A DNA stretch of 14,414 bases, taken from Bacillota bacterium. Lineage in GTDB: Bacteria; Bacillota; Clostridia; Oscillospirales; Ruminococcaceae. A program made the translations under genes and the position numbers. Location of the stretch: NCBI GenBank assembly GCA_023413185.1, contig JAEZQD010000019.1, forward strand, positions 1 to 14,414, read 5' to 3'. Below the pieces are notes generated by a model. That model was not told the origin of the DNA, made no database searches, and saw only the letters and a list, made by a program, of their open reading frames with translations. Shown here piece by piece: positions 12,673 through 14,414 of this stretch. The stretch's first letter is position 1, and every line of letters starts with the position of its first letter.

Positions 12673-12718
12673 TGGTCGGCAAGGCATAGGGGTGAATACC
12701 CTTTGGCTAAGCCGACCA
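12673..12718 (+). other. Intergenic hairpin of unknown function
   Basis: TGGTCGGC (12673-12680) pairs perfectly with GCCGACCA (12711-12718). An inner AGGGGT/ACCCTT stem (12688-12693 with 12698-12703) has a GAAT loop, and a symmetrical 7 by 7 internal loop lies between the stems. No U-tract follows, so it is unlikely to be a terminator. It occupies most of the 84-base gap between the epimerase-like and SDR genes. Confidence 0.6.
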
Positions 12719-12745
12719 TATTCACGTAATAGGGGGGCATGCACA

Positions 12746-13480
12746 ATGAACAGGGTAGCGCTTGTAACCGGCGGATCAAGGGGAATCGGGCGCGCGACAG
12801 CAGCGGCGCTTGCGCGGGAAGGCTTTGCGGTTGCGGTTAACTATTGTAGTAACGAGCAGTCTGCGCGATCGTGCGTCGAGGACATCATCAATGCCGGTGG
12901 CCGCGCCCAAGCCTTTTGGGCGGATGTATCCGATCGTGCACAGGTTGCCGCCATGCTTAAAGACGTGCACCAAACGCTGGGCAGGGTAGAGGTGCTCGTA
13001 AACAACGCGGGCATAGCCCGACAACAGCTGTTTACGGATATTACCGACGGGGACTGGGACAGGATGTTTGCCGTAAACGTCACAGGTGCGTTTCACTGCA
13101 TCCAAGAGGTTTTGCCCGATATGCTAAGCGTAAAAAACGGCGCAATCATCAACCTGTCCTCCATTTGGGGGATTACGGGTGCCTCGTGCGAGGTGCATTA
13201 CTCCGCCGCCAAGGCGGCAATCATCGGTCTTACCAAGGCGCTTGCCAAGGAGCTGGGTCCCTCAGGCATCCGCGTAAACTGCGTCGCGCCCGGGGTCATT
13301 CATACCGATATGAACAGTGACCTGGACGGCGACACACTGGCGGCGCTGTGCGACGAAACCCCGCTGGGTGTCATCGGCTCGCCGGAGGATGCCGCAAATA
13401 CGGTGGCGTTTTTAGCGTCACAAAAGGCGCGGTTTATTACCGGGCAGGTACTCAGCCCCAACGGCGGCTTTATGATCTAA
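12746..13480 (+). CDS. Short-chain dehydrogenase/reductase (FabG-like)
   Basis: The product is a 244-residue NAD(P)-dependent oxidoreductase of the classical SDR family. The cofactor loop is TGGSRGIG (8-15), followed by NNAG (87-90). The catalytic tetrad is Asn111, Ser139 (in INLSSIWG), Tyr152 and Lys156 (YSAAK). The segment IRVNCVAPGVIHTDM and the ending ITGQVLSPNGGF are typical of 3-oxoacyl-ACP reductase-like enzymes. Without other fatty acid synthesis genes nearby, it could equally act on a sugar, polyol or other ketone. ATG 12746 is preceded by AGGGGGG about 8 bases upstream; an in-frame upstream ATG at 12668 would add 26 unrelated residues across the hairpin. The GNAT gene follows after 26 bases, so the two are probably co-transcribed. 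Confidence 0.9.
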   Translation: MNRVALVTGGSRGIGRATAAALAREGFAVAVNYCSNEQSARSCVEDIINAGGRAQAFWADVSDRAQVAAMLKDVHQTLGRVEVLVNNAGIARQQLFTDITDGDWDRMFAVNVTGAFHCIQEVLPDMLSVKNGAIINLSSIWGITGASCEVHYSAAKAAIIGLTKALAKELGPSGIRVNCVAPGVIHTDMNSDLDGDTLAALCDETPLGVIGSPEDAANTVAFLASQKARFITGQVLSPNGGFMI

Positions 13481-13506
13481 ATTGACTGCATAGGGAGAAA
13501 TGACAG

Positions 13507-14049
13507 ATGATATTGACAACCGAGCGCCTTGTTCTGCGTCCGTTTACGCAAGAAGACTGGCGCGACCTGCATGAGTATCTTTCTCAGGATGATGTGGTGC
13601 TGTATGAGCCATACGGTGTCTACACCGAGGAGCAAAGCCGCGACGAAGCCCTGCGGCGTGCCTCCGACTCAAGCTTTTGGGCAGTGTGCTTGGCGCAAAC
13701 GGGTAAGGTAATCGGCAACGTGTATTTTGCGCAGCAGCAGCCTGTGGAGTTTTCAAACTGGGAGCTTGGGTATGTGTTTAACAGCCGGTATCAAAAATCT
13801 GGCTATGCGACAGAGGCGTGTCGCGCTGTTTTGGGCTACGGCTTTACGGGGTGCTCGGTGCGCAGGGTGTGTGCAATTTGCAACCCCCTTAACACCTCGT
13901 CGTGGCGGCTGCTCGAACGCCTTGGGTTTCGCAGGGAAGGGCACCTGACTCAAAACATCTTTTTTAAACAGGATGAGTACGGCGAGCCCATCTGGTGCGA
14001 CACCTATGAATACGCCCTGCTGAAAGAGGAATGGGCTGCAAACACATAA
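13507..14049 (+). CDS. GNAT family N-acetyltransferase (RimJ/RimL type)
   Basis: The product is a 180-residue acetyl-CoA-dependent acyltransferase. It opens with TTERLVLRPFTQEDW, the standard start of the Acetyltransf_3 (RimJ/RimL) group. It continues with GNVYFAQQ, then the acetyl-CoA loop YQKSGYATEA (about residues 95-105), and CNPLNTSSWRLLERLGFRREG. Targets in this group range from ribosomal protein N-termini to small amines and antibiotics, and none can be chosen here. AGGGAGA lies about 8 bases before ATG 13507. It is the last gene of the plus-strand series that starts at the pseudokinase or the epimerase-like gene. Confidence 0.88.
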   Translation: MILTTERLVLRPFTQEDWRDLHEYLSQDDVVLYEPYGVYTEEQSRDEALRRASDSSFWAVCLAQTGKVIGNVYFAQQQPVEFSNWELGYVFNSRYQKSGYATEACRAVLGYGFTGCSVRRVCAICNPLNTSSWRLLERLGFRREGHLTQNIFFKQDEYGEPIWCDTYEYALLKEEWAANT

Positions 14050-14084
14050 AAAAAGACCCCGAGAGGCTTTCCTCTTCGGGGTCT
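14047..14084 (-). terminator. Terminator of the rpsR transcript
   Basis: On the minus strand GACCCCG and CGGGGTC pair, with an inner GAGG/CCTC stem, and a run of seven T residues follows (complement of 14047-14053). The plus-strand side lacks a good T-run, so the hairpin mainly ends the rpsR operon. It may partly stop the GNAT transcript. Confidence 0.85.
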
Positions 14085-14102
14085 ACTTGTTAAGAAACGA
14101 AA

Positions 14103-14372
14103 TCAGTCGCTCACATAGGGCAGCAGTGCAATGTGACGGGCACGCTTCACTGCCAGGGTCATCTGACGCTGGTGGCGCGCGCATGCGCCGGTAACCCTAC
14201 GGGGAACGATCTTAGCCCGCTCGGAAAGATACTTTCTCAGCTTGGCTACATCCTTATAATCGATATCATGAACCCTGTCCACGCAAAAACCGCAAACCTT
14301 GCGGCGTCCCTTTCTGGGACCACGGGAACCGGGTCTATCGCCTCTATCGCCTCGGTCGTTTCTGTTATCCAT
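14103..14372 (-). CDS. rpsR: Small ribosomal subunit protein bS18
   Basis: The product is 89 residues long. A basic, Asp/Arg/Gly-rich N-terminal tail (residues 1-25) precedes the conserved core KVCGFC, DYKDVAKLRKYLSERAKIVP and RRVTGACARHQRQ, with the usual RARHIALLPY end. Cys27, Cys30 and Cys64 indicate a zinc-binding type S18. In the 30S subunit it pairs with S6 on the platform. AAGGAGGT lies about 8 bases upstream of the ATG. In most Firmicutes rpsF and ssb precede rpsR in one operon; these would lie beyond the right edge. Its own terminator is at 14047-14084. Identification is secure. Confidence 0.97.
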   Translation of the reverse strand: MDNRNDRGDRGDRPGSRGPRKGRRKVCGFCVDRVHDIDYKDVAKLRKYLSERAKIVPRRVTGACARHQRQMTLAVKRARHIALLPYVSD

Positions 14373-14414
14373 GGTGACTTACCTCCTTATCGTATCAATA
14401 TCGGTGTGTACTGC

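Noticed and set aside
12077..12682. Antisense frame of 201 codons opposite the epimerase-like gene
   Set aside because: Shadow of a well-supported TIM-barrel gene; no recognisable protein features.
12673..12718. Hairpin read as an intrinsic terminator
   Set aside because: No U-tract follows the 3' arm (it continues TATTCACG), and the downstream genes lack an obvious promoter of their own.
1..14414. Defence island, phage or mobile element
   Set aside because: No integrase, transposase, terminal repeats, CRISPR repeats or recognisable defence genes. Gene content is metabolic and housekeeping.

Overview
The window looks like chromosomal DNA of an anaerobic Firmicute, most likely a gut or rumen Clostridia of the Oscillospiraceae/Ruminococcaceae type. 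Support comes from a desulfoferrodoxin (superoxide reductase), a DUF1292 gene followed by a probable 6S RNA, a T-box leader, strong AGGAGG-type ribosome binding sites, VanZ and PASTA proteins, and moderate GC. The genus assignment is inference. I see no insertion sequence, CRISPR array, tRNA or rRNA.

Layout. 1-180 is the end of a DUF1292 gene, followed by a structured RNA (about 207-440, probable 6S RNA) with a strong terminator. 531-1267 holds two translationally coupled half-size TauE/SafE permeases. 1328-1708 (minus) is a double DUF1508 (YegP-like) gene. 2127-2516 is a two-iron superoxide reductase. Then, on the minus strand and read leftwards from about 4410, come a Met/Cys-rich leader peptide (4273-4365), a terminator and alternative pairing, metA (3263-4180) and a VanZ gene (2621-3211). 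On the plus strand follow an MFS transporter (4684-5982), a glycerophosphodiesterase (6035-6847), an amidase-domain gene without a normal start codon (about 7042-7548), a T-box leader with an apparent leucine specifier (7645-7976) and the acyl-CoA ligase it controls (8037-9701). Next are a zinc-ribbon/pseudokinase/PASTA membrane protein (10043-11788), a TIM-barrel epimerase-like protein, a FabG-like SDR and a GNAT acetyltransferase. rpsR (minus, 14103-14372) closes the window.

The two most interesting signals are amino-acid-sensing RNA leaders. The first, ahead of metA, looks like classical ribosome-stalling attenuation. A 30-residue peptide carries five Met codons in an 11-codon stretch, and pairing of the codons behind it would compete with a perfect terminator hairpin. 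Methionine genes in Firmicutes are usually controlled by SAM riboswitches or Met T-boxes, so this would be an unusual solution. The second is a canonical T-box, with CUC in the specifier position and UGGU in the T-box sequence. It sits before a stand-alone acyl-CoA ligase rather than a synthetase, biosynthetic gene or transporter. A reasonable hypothesis is that the ligase activates a branched-chain acid such as isovalerate for leucine synthesis by reductive carboxylation, known biochemically from rumen anaerobes.

Other points of note are a MetA with Glu111, which predicts acetyl- rather than succinyl-transfer, and a kinase-like protein that has lost all three catalytic signature residues. 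The amidase gene also needs either an AUU start or a frameshift explanation.
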